IMG/VR virus record: IMGVR_UViG_3300043429_000169
Span: 1 to 24,771 of that record
Source of the DNA: a virus
Direction: 5' to 3' (one strand)
Length of the DNA stretch: 24,771 nt
The notes under the pieces were generated by a model. The model ran no database searches and was not told the origin of the DNA. It was given only the letters and a program-made list of their open reading frames with translations. Shown piece after piece: positions 1 to 7,700 of the stretch (positions are counted from its first letter, which is position 1; each line of letters begins with the position of its first letter). The position numbers and the translations under genes were made by a program.

Positions 1-17
1 TGCTTTGCAGCAGCCAT
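1..17 (-). CDS. Start of an unidentified gene (5' fragment)
   Basis: A new reading frame begins with ATG at 17-15 and runs off the left edge after five codons (M-A-A-A-K). It has a good AAGGA Shine-Dalgarno site just after the TAA stop of the preceding gene at 28-26. The spacing suggests it is translated from the same polycistronic message. Nothing can be said about its function. Confidence 0.55.
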
Positions 18-25
18 ATCAATCC

Positions 26-316
26 TTAACTAGAGTAAACTAGTGCTGTACCAACGTATATTTTAGATACTTGTATATTTCCTACATAGAATTTAAGAGG
101 TGTACTAGCTCCCATTCTTATATAGTTTAAGACAGAAGCAATTATTGTTAGTTGATTACTAGCCTGTCCCGCCTGCATGAAAACATAGTTAGATAAAGCA
201 CTAGCAAGTAGGGGCCCTTGAGCAGCACTTCCGTAGAAGTGCTGCTCTTGAACTGGTCCAGCGGTGCCTATATCTCTAACTAACTCTATAGATCCTCCCC
301 CTACCTGTAAGTCCAT
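26..316 (-). CDS. Small tail-fibre-associated protein, C-terminal 'IYVGT-LVY' motif
   Basis: This is a 96-aa protein with no signal peptide or convincing membrane segment. Its last 20 or so residues (FYVGNIQVSKIYVGTALVY) resemble a short beta element (V-x-x-I/Y-x-G-x-x-L-V-Y) that I know from the ends of small phage fibre or virion-appendage proteins. That resemblance is recalled, not tested. The start lies one base after the TAA of the 716-aa fibre gene, with only a weak GTGG-type ribosome site, so translational coupling is likely. Composition is A+T-rich like the backbone and unlike the core of the neighbouring gene. The position downstream of three fibre-type genes suggests a fibre tip, fibre chaperone or decoration role. 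The gene is solid, its function tentative. Confidence 0.7.
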   Translation of the reverse strand: MDLQVGGGSIELVRDIGTAGPVQEQHFYGSAAQGPLLASALSNYVFMQAGQASNQLTIIASVLNYIRMGASTPLKFYVGNIQVSKIYVGTALVYSS

Positions 317-317
317 A

Positions 318-2468
318 TTATGCCACCACTATTTTTGCGTAAAGAGCAACTCCGCCAGGTAGGGAACCTGTTGGAGAAAACCTACGTCTAGTTCCAAGTG
401 TGTCTGGTCCTAGTCCATTTACCCAAGCTGAGCCATCCCAATACTGGAAGTTACCGTTAGTAGACCCAGTGCTAGCTTGTGTTAGTACTAGGGCATCCGT
501 GTCTGCTCTATAAATATTTATAGTATGTGTAGTTAGAGCTGCTCCGAATAAAGCTTTTTGAATCCACGCAAATATCCCTGTAGAAGTTGAGAAGTCTGCG
601 TCATTCCACCTATACTGAGAAGGCAAGTCATCAGTAGTTTCATAAAGAAGTGCTAATGATAATATACGCGCAGGAAGCATAATTACTCCAGCTGTTCTGA
701 ACTGGAACGCAAATTGTATGTTCGCCGCTGGAAGGACGCCGGAGAGATCGCCACTTTGCGGAACGTCAGCCCACGCACCGGTGTTGTCGTCGATCCCAGA
801 GGTCCGATACTGGACCCTATACGCATCCGGGGTAATGCCCATCGTGTGGTCGCCAATGTTCTCCACGCAGTTAGCGAGGACCCGGTAGAGCTTGGCGGGC
901 GTGCCTCCAAGGCTGATCTTCGGGCAGATGATGCGATTGTTCACCTCCGCCTGAAAGTCGAGGTCGGCGGCGAGCGGGTACGCGGTCAAGGCATTGGCGG
1001 TTGTGGTTGTAGCGCCGCTATACAGCCAGAATAGCCAGCCATCTTCGACCCAGACGAACGGCACCGAGGAGCCGTTGAGCGAGTGCACCCAGACAGGGCT
1101 GTCCGTGTCGCGCAGCGACGACGGAAGCTGGCTCGCGGCGCACATGGCGCGGCGATCGAACTGCTGCCCGCCCGTGTAGTAGTCGGTGACGTAGAGCGAC
1201 GTGCTCTGGCCCGACGTGGTCACGATGACGAGCTTGTCGAGCGATCCGGCGACGTCCAGCGAGGTGAACGGCGTCGAGCCGCTGGCCGAGTTGGTGTTCG
1301 TGCCGCCCGGCGGCACCTCGGACATCGAATCAGCGACGAACGTGGTGCTCGCCGCGACGATGGCCGAGAGTGGTACGCGAAGGATGCGGGTAGTCGTGAA
1401 CAGATACAGGGATGGCACCGAAGCGCCCGGGCCGTGGTTGAGGGTCGCCACGCGGCCGTTGTTCGACTGCAACACGTTGCCCGCCACGGTCTGCGCGCCG
1501 GTAATGACCATGTTCGAACCCGTCAGCACCATCGCGCCAGCGGTCAGGGTCAGCGGAGCGCGGATGTTATAGCGATAAATGTTCAGGGAGGTTGATGTGC
1601 CGTTGGTCGAATAGACGTATTGCTCCGTCCACGAAGTCCAGTCACCCAGCGCACAGCCGCCAATGGTGGTGTTGGTGATCGTGGCGGCGTCTTTCAGCCA
1701 GTAAGTGGCCTTGATCTTGTCCACCGTGGTCGCCGCCGGGATGGCGGTCGCGGGGTTCTGGAAGTCCTCGTAGCGAAGGCCCTTCGTGATGAACAGGCCC
1801 CCGTTGCCCGCCGTGGCGTTTGTCGTGGCCTGAACGATCATCAGGTCTTGGATGACGTAAGCCGTGCCCGCCGAGATGGTGCCCGCCGAGGAAGTCAGCG
1901 TGATGGACGTATCCGAGCCGATGGCGCTGATTTGATACCAAGTCGTGATCTGCGTCGGATCGGTCGAACCGAAGCCAATGCGCGAGCCGACAGATAGACC
2001 CGTCGTCCACGAAGTGTCAGAGCCCGTAACGCCGGTGCCAGAGACCGCGACCGTGCCGGTCGTGTAGTTCTCCAGGATCGCTCGAATGCCCCGGACCGTG
2101 TGCACGGTAGCCGTCGGAAAGGTCAATGTGACCGCACCAACGAGATTGTAGGTGTTGGTCGAGGGAACCCACGTCCAAAGCTGCACCCGGCGGGTAGCGG
2201 CAGCAGTCGCAACATCCGAGCCAAAAACCCAAAATAGGTCATCCGAAATTTTCAACGGATGGACGAACCCGGACGGAATTGCCAGCGAGCTTTCACCAAA
2301 GTTGGCCACGCCCAGGGGCGCTGGACCAATGAACTTGTCGATGTCGCCGCTTCCGAGATTGAACTGCCCGGTGTGCTTGCCGCGATTTATCTTTGTAGAA
2401 TCATAAGCACCACCAATTGCTACTTGTGCTAATGACCCATTAAATACTTGTTCAATAGCTACTTTCAT
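318..2468 (-). CDS. Large tail fibre / receptor-binding candidate with a foreign G+C-rich core
   Basis: This 716-aa protein is rich in Thr, Ser, Ala and Gly and has no signal peptide. Its tandem beta-strand-like segments are typical of phage fibre or beta-propeller-like virion proteins. Residues about 140-210 resemble the small 'GD/GS-xV' beta modules inserted in other tail proteins of this window. Start: ATG at 2468 abuts the stop of the 57-aa gene and has a GGAGGA site. The striking feature is composition. Roughly the first 28 codons and the last 130 codons match the A+T-rich phage backbone. The middle, about 2385 down to 715, is about 60-67% G+C with codons ending in G or C. The frame stays open across both junctions. 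I read it as a mosaic host-recognition protein whose middle was exchanged in frame. A non-fibre structural role remains possible. Confidence 0.75.
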   Translation of the reverse strand: MKVAIEQVFNGSLAQVAIGGAYDSTKINRGKHTGQFNLGSGDIDKFIGPAPLGVANFGESSLAIPSGFVHPLKISDDLFWVFGSDVATAAATRRVQLWTWVPSTNTYNLVGAVTLTFPTATVHTVRGIRAILENYTTGTVAVSGTGVTGSDTSWTTGLSVGSRIGFGSTDPTQITTWYQISAIGSDTSITLTSSAGTISAGTAYVIQDLMIVQATTNATAGNGGLFITKGLRYEDFQNPATAIPAATTVDKIKATYWLKDAATITNTTIGGCALGDWTSWTEQYVYSTNGTSTSLNIYRYNIRAPLTLTAGAMVLTGSNMVITGAQTVAGNVLQSNNGRVATLNHGPGASVPSLYLFTTTRILRVPLSAIVAASTTFVADSMSEVPPGGTNTNSASGSTPFTSLDVAGSLDKLVIVTTSGQSTSLYVTDYYTGGQQFDRRAMCAASQLPSSLRDTDSPVWVHSLNGSSVPFVWVEDGWLFWLYSGATTTTANALTAYPLAADLDFQAEVNNRIICPKISLGGTPAKLYRVLANCVENIGDHTMGITPDAYRVQYRTSGIDDNTGAWADVPQSGDLSGVLPAANIQFAFQFRTAGVIMLPARILSLALLYETTDDLPSQYRWNDADFSTSTGIFAWIQKALFGAALTTHTINIYRADTDALVLTQASTGSTNGNFQYWDGSAWVNGLGPDTLGTRRRFSPTGSLPGGVALYAKIVVA
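715..2385. other. G+C-rich, CTAG-free foreign segment inside the fibre gene
   Basis: Base composition changes abruptly near 715 and near 2385. As a sample, 1201-1260 is 40/60 G+C, whereas 541-600 in the same gene is 26/60. The tetranucleotide CTAG occurs about nine times in 1-720 and I see none in 720-2380. No transposase, terminal inverted repeats or target duplication are visible, and the reading frame continues through both edges. This fits homologous or illegitimate recombination with a G+C-rich phage or host rather than a mobile element. Junction positions are estimates good to about 15 bases. Confidence 0.8.
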
Positions 2469-2642
2469 TTAAAATTCCTCCATTCCTACCACGGTTCCAG
2501 CTAAGAACATACAAGTAGCTTCCTCACAGTCATAACATATGACTTTACATAGTACAAAATCTAAAGGCTCGAAAGTGCCTCCTACGGCTACCTCATATTG
2601 AGGCGCGAACATTACAATATCGCCAGCATTAATTTCTAACAT
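2469..2642 (-). CDS. 57-aa Cys-rich small protein between two fibre genes
   Basis: This 57-codon frame starts at ATG 2642-2640, which overlaps the TAA of the collagen-like gene by one base (TAATG). It ends in TAA at 2471-2469, directly against the ATG of the 716-aa gene. It thus exactly fills a gap that would otherwise be non-coding. The protein begins [20 protein letters not shown], then carries four cysteines in its second half (LCKVICYDCEEATC), followed by a short hydrophobic stretch and an acidic end. There is no obvious Shine-Dalgarno site, so translation is probably coupled to the upstream stop. The four closely spaced cysteines could bind a metal, but spacing matches no family I recognise. 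The exact fit, coupled start and downstream ribosome site inside its last codons support a real gene. Function is unknown, perhaps a fibre accessory protein. Confidence 0.75.
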   Translation of the reverse strand: MLEINAGDIVMFAPQYEVAVGGTFEPLDFVLCKVICYDCEEATCMFLAGTVVGMEEF

Positions 2643-3721
2643 TAGATTATCACGTACATAGTATTAGAATACTTAGTAGCTGCGTCATACTCTCCTTGAC
2701 TGCATTGAATTATGTTTACAATATTATCACTTCCGGCTACCGGAGTAGTATTACTACTAATTTTATCACTAGCAGCTATTCTAGCATCTATATTGGAGTC
2801 ACTTTGTGCGGGACCCGTAGCTCCTGTAGGGCCTATAGGACCTGCGGGGCCTGCTGAACCTGTTGGACCTGTTGGGCCTGTTAACCCTGTTGGACCAGCT
2901 ACTCCAGTAGCACCTGTTGGACCATCAGGACCAGCGGGTCCTGTAGGGCCTGTAATACCTGTAGCCCCTTGAACTCCTGTAGGACCTGTAGGTCCCGCTG
3001 GGCCTGTTGGGCCCGCTGGACCTGTTGGACCTGTTAATCCTGTTGGGCCTGTGGGTCCTGCTATACCAGTTGCTCCTGCTGGGCCAGTAGGCCCTGCAGG
3101 ACCTGCTGGACCTGTTGGACCGGCTGATCCTGTGGGACCTGCAATACCTGTAGCACCCGTTGGGCCTACGGGACCTGTTGGACCTGTTGGACCTGTTAAT
3201 CCTGTCGGGCCTGTTGGGCCCGCTACTCCTGTAGCACCTGTAGGACCTGCAGGACCTGTGGGGCCTGTTAATCCTGTGGGGCCTACAATACCTGTAGCAC
3301 CTGTAGGACCTGCCGCACCCGCTGGGCCAGGAGCCCCTGCTGGACCATCAATTCCCGTAGCACCTGTTGGACCGCTAGGACCTGTTGGGCCGGCGGGACC
3401 TGCTGGTCCACTGGGACCTGCTGGGCCACTAGGACCTGCTAATCCCGTAGCACCTTCTGGACCTGTGGGACCTGAGGGTCCTGCAGCTCCTTCTGGTCCC
3501 ATAGCTCCAGTTGCTCCTATAGGGCCACTAGGTCCAGTTAAACCAGTAGGACCTGCAATACCTGTTGCACCAGTAGCCCCCCCTGGAGACCCCGCAGGAC
3601 CCTCTATACCTGTTGCTCCTGTAGGGCCTGCGGTACCTGCTGGACCAATAGGACCCGTTGCTCCTGCAGGCCCTGGAGGACCAGCCCCGATAGAGGTTTG
3701 TAATTCTAGATGAATTGTCAT
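2642..3721 (-). CDS. Collagen-like trimeric tail fibre protein
   Basis: This 359-aa protein has three parts. A short N-terminal head (about 13 residues) is followed by roughly 95 uninterrupted Gly-X-Y triplets (to about residue 305) and a C-terminal domain of about 54 residues. The triplets are mostly GPT, GPA, GAT and GPS. A higher-order motif GATG(I/V)xGPxG recurs about eleven times. The C-terminal end ([18 protein letters not shown]) matches a motif often found at the tips of phage fibre proteins. Phage collagen-like segments form trimeric rods, so this is probably a fibre shaft with a C-terminal trimerisation or tip domain. The ATG overlaps the TGA of the upstream gene by four bases (ATGA), with GGAGTG upstream. 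Its Gly-Pro-rich coding sequence is internally repetitive, making length change by recombination likely. Confidence 0.9.
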   Translation of the reverse strand: MTIHLELQTSIGAGPPGPAGATGPIGPAGTAGPTGATGIEGPAGSPGGATGATGIAGPTGLTGPSGPIGATGAMGPEGAAGPSGPTGPEGATGLAGPSGPAGPSGPAGPAGPTGPSGPTGATGIDGPAGAPGPAGAAGPTGATGIVGPTGLTGPTGPAGPTGATGVAGPTGPTGLTGPTGPTGPVGPTGATGIAGPTGSAGPTGPAGPAGPTGPAGATGIAGPTGPTGLTGPTGPAGPTGPAGPTGPTGVQGATGITGPTGPAGPDGPTGATGVAGPTGLTGPTGPTGSAGPAGPIGPTGATGPAQSDSNIDARIAASDKISSNTTPVAGSDNIVNIIQCSQGEYDAATKYSNTMYVII

Positions 3722-4038
3722 CTGGTCACTCCGGGGGTAACTGTAATTTTACCCTCTAGTACTCTTTCTATTTGAGTAGCATTGTAAAGTTCAATATCAT
3801 AAAGGTATATTCCTGGCTCTATATTATCAGATACTGCGGACAGAACTGTTAATAGAAAAGTATTTGTATTTACTACTGAAGTAGCAAATTGAAAACTTAC
3901 AATTCCATTAATAGCTTTTCTAGCATATCCTCGAATACTGTACCCTGTTAAGTCTCTAACCTCCTCATTTGTTTTAAAGCTAAGCTTTAATTTAAAATCG
4001 GAGCCTTGATCTATAACTAGATTATATTTAGTTGCCAT
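3718..4038 (-). CDS. Small beta-rich tail/baseplate accessory protein
   Basis: This 106-aa protein is predicted from its pattern to be all beta. Alternating hydrophobic strands run throughout, with the core motif '[23 protein letters not shown]' region at residues about 75-97 and an ending 'TVTPGVTR'. This pattern (Y-D-I-E followed by R-x-L-x-G-x-I-x-V-x-P-x-V-T-R) resembles the small beta-sandwich domains near the N-terminus of phage baseplate or fibre proteins (BppU-N-like), recalled rather than searched. It overlaps the upstream PAS-protein gene by 11 bases and the collagen gene by 4, so the three are translationally coupled. The start has a close GGAGGG site. A likely role is to attach the collagen-like fibre to the tail tip. 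Confidence 0.7.
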   Translation of the reverse strand: MATKYNLVIDQGSDFKLKLSFKTNEEVRDLTGYSIRGYARKAINGIVSFQFATSVVNTNTFLLTVLSAVSDNIEPGIYLYDIELYNATQIERVLEGKITVTPGVTR

Positions 4039-4669
4039 CGCCCTCCACTAGTATTCCGGTCCAGGCTACAACTTCATCATTAAATAAAACAGGTATAGCT
4101 CTACATCTACAATGTATAATTACTCCGGCTCGTTCTATTCTATAAGAAGCTTCAAAGATACGTTTTTGCTTAACAGCTAAGTCCCACTCATATCTGATAG
4201 ACTCTAGGTCAGCTCCTAAAATAGGGACTGTCCACCCCCAATTTATTAACTCAATCTTAGGCCTTCCAACTAGTTTTTCGTAGCTTTTAGAAACCCAAGT
4301 ATAAAGTCCATTTGCATCAGTTTCAAAAATAGCTGCATCTTTAGTATCTAGATATTGTGCCATTTTGGACTCTGAAATTCGTTGGTGTTTTTCTAACCTA
4401 TTGACGGCATCCCTTAAAGAAGAGCCTCCATTAGGACTCAACTGAGAAACTATAAAGTCTAGTTTCTCAGCGAGTTTTTCATGGCTTTTTTCTAAATGGG
4501 CAAGCTTTCTGGTTGTTCCATTAAATGGATAAAATAAAGCATTCCATATTCCAATTACCCACTTTCTGGCATTACCAGTGAAGGAGCTACCAAATATTAA
4601 AGCTAAGGCGGTACCCCCGGCTGTTATTAACCCGAGTACTTGACCAATTTGTAATAAGATTTGTTGCAT
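4028..4669 (-). CDS. Membrane-anchored PAS-domain protein in the fibre/lysis region
   Basis: This 213-aa protein has a clear three-part layout. Residues about 8-30 are hydrophobic (VLGLITAGGTALALIFGSSF), followed by a second partly hydrophobic stretch (WVIGIWNALFYPF, about 37-49). Residues about 55-105 are charged, with heptad-like spacing suggesting a coiled coil. Residues about 112-210 resemble a PAS/PAC fold: AIFETDANGLYTWVS, then YEKLVGRPKIELINWGW, then a beta-rich end finishing in an [12 protein letters not shown]-type strand. No kinase, cyclase or other output domain is present. The start is ATG 4669 with AGGA five bases upstream. The location between the tail tip gene and the fibre genes is where many phages place holin-like or exclusion proteins. 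Whether it senses a ligand, acts in lysis or superinfection exclusion, or uses the PAS fold only for assembly is unknown. Confidence 0.75.
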   Translation of the reverse strand: MQQILLQIGQVLGLITAGGTALALIFGSSFTGNARKWVIGIWNALFYPFNGTTRKLAHLEKSHEKLAEKLDFIVSQLSPNGGSSLRDAVNRLEKHQRISESKMAQYLDTKDAAIFETDANGLYTWVSKSYEKLVGRPKIELINWGWTVPILGADLESIRYEWDLAVKQKRIFEASYRIERAGVIIHCRCRAIPVLFNDEVVAWTGILVEGDGN

Positions 4670-4704
4670 GTCATCCTAATTTACCTGGGCAAATACCCTA
4701 TTAA

Positions 4705-7700
4705 TTATGTTAGGCTCTCTGTTTTGTTATCGGTAATACGCATAGTAGCTTTATTAATTGTAACATTAACTGTAGAGCTAGTGTAGGGATTGATCTTAGC
4801 TACAATAGAGTATGTGTAGGTTCCTGCCCCTGGCTTTTCTCTAAAGGTAAAAGCCCCAGAAAAATATTGAGAAGCACTACTTAATGCATAAAGTCCAGTA
4901 CTATCAATAAGAACTCCATCCCTATATAGATCAAATTGAACTCCCCAGCTAGGGTTAATTGCACTTACATTTATGTAAGTATCTATATCAATATATCCAG
5001 CACTAACTGTTACTGTTTTAGTTAAAATAGTTGGAGTTGAAAATCCTATAAAATTAACCGAACTGGCTAAAATACTAGTAAAAGTTCTTGTAATACTATC
5101 ACTAACAATATTATTAGCAGTAATAATATTAGCCCCTAAAGTTCCACTAAAATAAGCATTTCCAGCATAGTCAATATAGAACTTTGCGTTGGCATTATTA
5201 ACAGCAGCATTATTTACATCACTATTATAAGGGCCTGCCCACATTAAATATTGTGATAGATTACCAATTCCCCAGCCAGATATTAGCATCTGAGAAAAAT
5301 TAGTAGCCATCCAATAGGGACCTCCTGCACCATTTAAATCAAGTCTAAATGTATTGTCAGAAGCTCTAATAAGGCCTGCGGTAAGAGTTCCCATATCTGC
5401 TTTAATTGTACTTAAACTAGTCACTCCTATCTTTGCAGCTGTTACTGCACCTGCATAAATATTATTAGTTAGAACAGAATCTGCCGCTAGTTGTCCATTT
5501 ACAATTTGACCAGTAAGGTCTGTTGTAGGAACTGCAGTAGTCCATGCGGTTCCATTGTATCTATATAATTTACTATCAGAAGTAAAGTATACCATTCTTC
5601 CGTTAAATAAATTACTTCCTGGAAGAGTATCAACTATCTCGTATCCAGTCTTTGTTTTATTTACTGTAAATACTCTTTGATAATTTATAGAGTTGTATGT
5701 AACTGTAATTGTTAATGTACCAGAGTCTCCAGTTAACCCAGTAACTCTATAATATCCTCTAACTTGTCCAGATACTGGAGTATTATCTGCTGTGTTAACT
5801 GTTCCCGTCAGACCACTAGATGCCGTTGCACTATAACTTGCAGAAGCTGTTACATCAACTCCAGCACTATATACTTTAACAAAACCATCTATGCCCGCCC
5901 AAGAGGGTACATCCCCATTCGCATAGGCAAATACACCTATAGAGTTTTTAGTGAGAGAAATATCTACTGCGCTAGTTCCGTTAGTTCCGTTAGTTCCGTT
6001 GGTTCCCGCAGTACCCGCCCTAGCCTTTGCTAGAGTTTGCACTTTGCGCAGAACTGTACTACCATAGAGTGCTTGATATACTACAGAAGCTGTATCTGCA
6101 GACATAGCTGTTACACTATAAGTACCTGTGCTAATATTGATTACCGGAGTACATCCTGTTGAAGTAACGACAGAGTATACAATCCCATTTCCAACAGAAA
6201 TATCAGTTAATCCCGATAAAACAGCAAATCGACCATCTGCAGGAGTAAAATCTGATACTACACCTGCACTAGTAGCCGCAAGAGTTACAGATTCATTTGT
6301 AAGGTACCCACTAATAGCTCCAGGAGCACCATCAGTAGTTCCTAAAACTGCTGCTGCCGTCCTCAGAGGATGAAAGTCCGAGTAGTTAGCACTACCCGAA
6401 ACAAATACCTTATTTCTAATTCTATAGTATTTACTTACAGCCCCCGTAGAATATACAATATCTGTATACTTAGTTATTGGATATGTAACTGCATTTATTA
6501 GACGTTCTACACCAGCATACAATGTTAGTCCAGAAGCATTTGCTAATGTTACAGCGTTTCCATTAACATCCTTAAGGGAGAATGTATTTAACCCAGTTGG
6601 AACAGCTAAATAAGTTACTCCAGTGGTTATTCCGCTTGTACTAGTAAAGAACACAATAGGATCATCTAAAGTTAATCCATGCGCTGTACTAGTTAGAACA
6701 CTTGAAGATATAGCGGTAACTAGTAGGTCTTTACCAGCACTGTATATTTCTATATCCGTGCCGCTTGGAGTAGCTGTTGTGCTATTATCCCAAGTTAAAT
6801 TTATTGTTACACTTGTATCATCAGAATCTGCAACTTGTGTAGCCGACAGATTTGTTGGAGCATTAATCGAAGCTGTTACAGGGTTGCCACTTAGGCCCGT
6901 TCCTTCTTGCTTTGCAACGTTGCTAATGGCATATAACTTATCGTCATATTCTCTAGCTACGATATCTACTAAGCAGTCTTCTGCAATTGTCATAGACTCG
7001 ATACGGAACTTCTTATTTACCCAGCCATACCTGCTATACTGAATCTGTATAACCTGCCCCGGAATTAGTAACATACCTCTAGGCGCTAGAGTTACATTAA
7101 TAGTTAGTCCATATCTTGACTTATTTAGGTACTTGTCAGCTAAAAGTCTAGCATTGTAGTAGTTAGTAATACCTGGAATAGATAGGTTCCCCTTTCTTGG
7201 GACATTTCTATCCGCCTTCAGGTAGTCTGAATTAAAGAAACTAATATTTCTTGCTTCAAACTTATTACTTGGATCAGCATACGAGACCGAAAGTGAGTTA
7301 TAAGAACTTCTAATACCTTCGTCTGTTAAGCTAATCTTTCCTACAATATGATCTTCTGTAATATTGTAAGGTTCTGAGTCAGATGTACTGATTGAACCTA
7401 CTTGTGCTTCTACGTCTAAGAAATACTTTCCGCCACTATAACGAAGCATTCCGCCAAAGTGAGATAGAATAGAGTTAATATTATCAAAGACAGACGCCGA
7501 AGTATCAATTAATAGATTTCCTTGGTGCTTGGTAACATAACGCTGATCTGCAGAGTCCCACCCTAGGTATCTCCAGTAATCCACGCCATCTGAGTCATAT
7601 AGAGAGTAACCCGAAGCTAGTCTACCATTCTTTACTGCTTGAACTGGGTTTCCAGTGTAGAATAGAGCTAAAGTAGCGGAACCGCTTCCAGTTACTTTAG

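Noticed and set aside
1083-1595. Long plus-strand ORFs within the G+C-rich part of the fibre gene
   Set aside because: They are open mainly because G+C-rich DNA has few stops. Their Arg/Ala/Gly-rich translations have no protein-like pattern, and they oppose a well-formed 716-aa gene.
715-2385. The G+C-rich island as an insertion sequence or other mobile element
   Set aside because: No transposase, terminal inverted repeats or target duplication are visible, and the fibre frame reads through both edges.
2800-3680. Repeated DNA that could suggest a CRISPR array
   Set aside because: Repeats are irregular, in multiples of 9 bases and in frame with a collagen-like protein. There are no unique spacers of fixed size.
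3051-3713. Plus-strand ORF made of GP-x-x-PVAP repeats
   Set aside because: It is the antisense of the Gly-X-Y repeat, and has no ribosome site. The minus-strand frame has proper head and tail domains and coupled start and stop.
4028-4669. PAS protein as a sensor kinase or diguanylate cyclase fragment
   Set aside because: No histidine-kinase or GGDEF motif follows the PAS-like region, and the ORF has its own start and stop with a good ribosome site.
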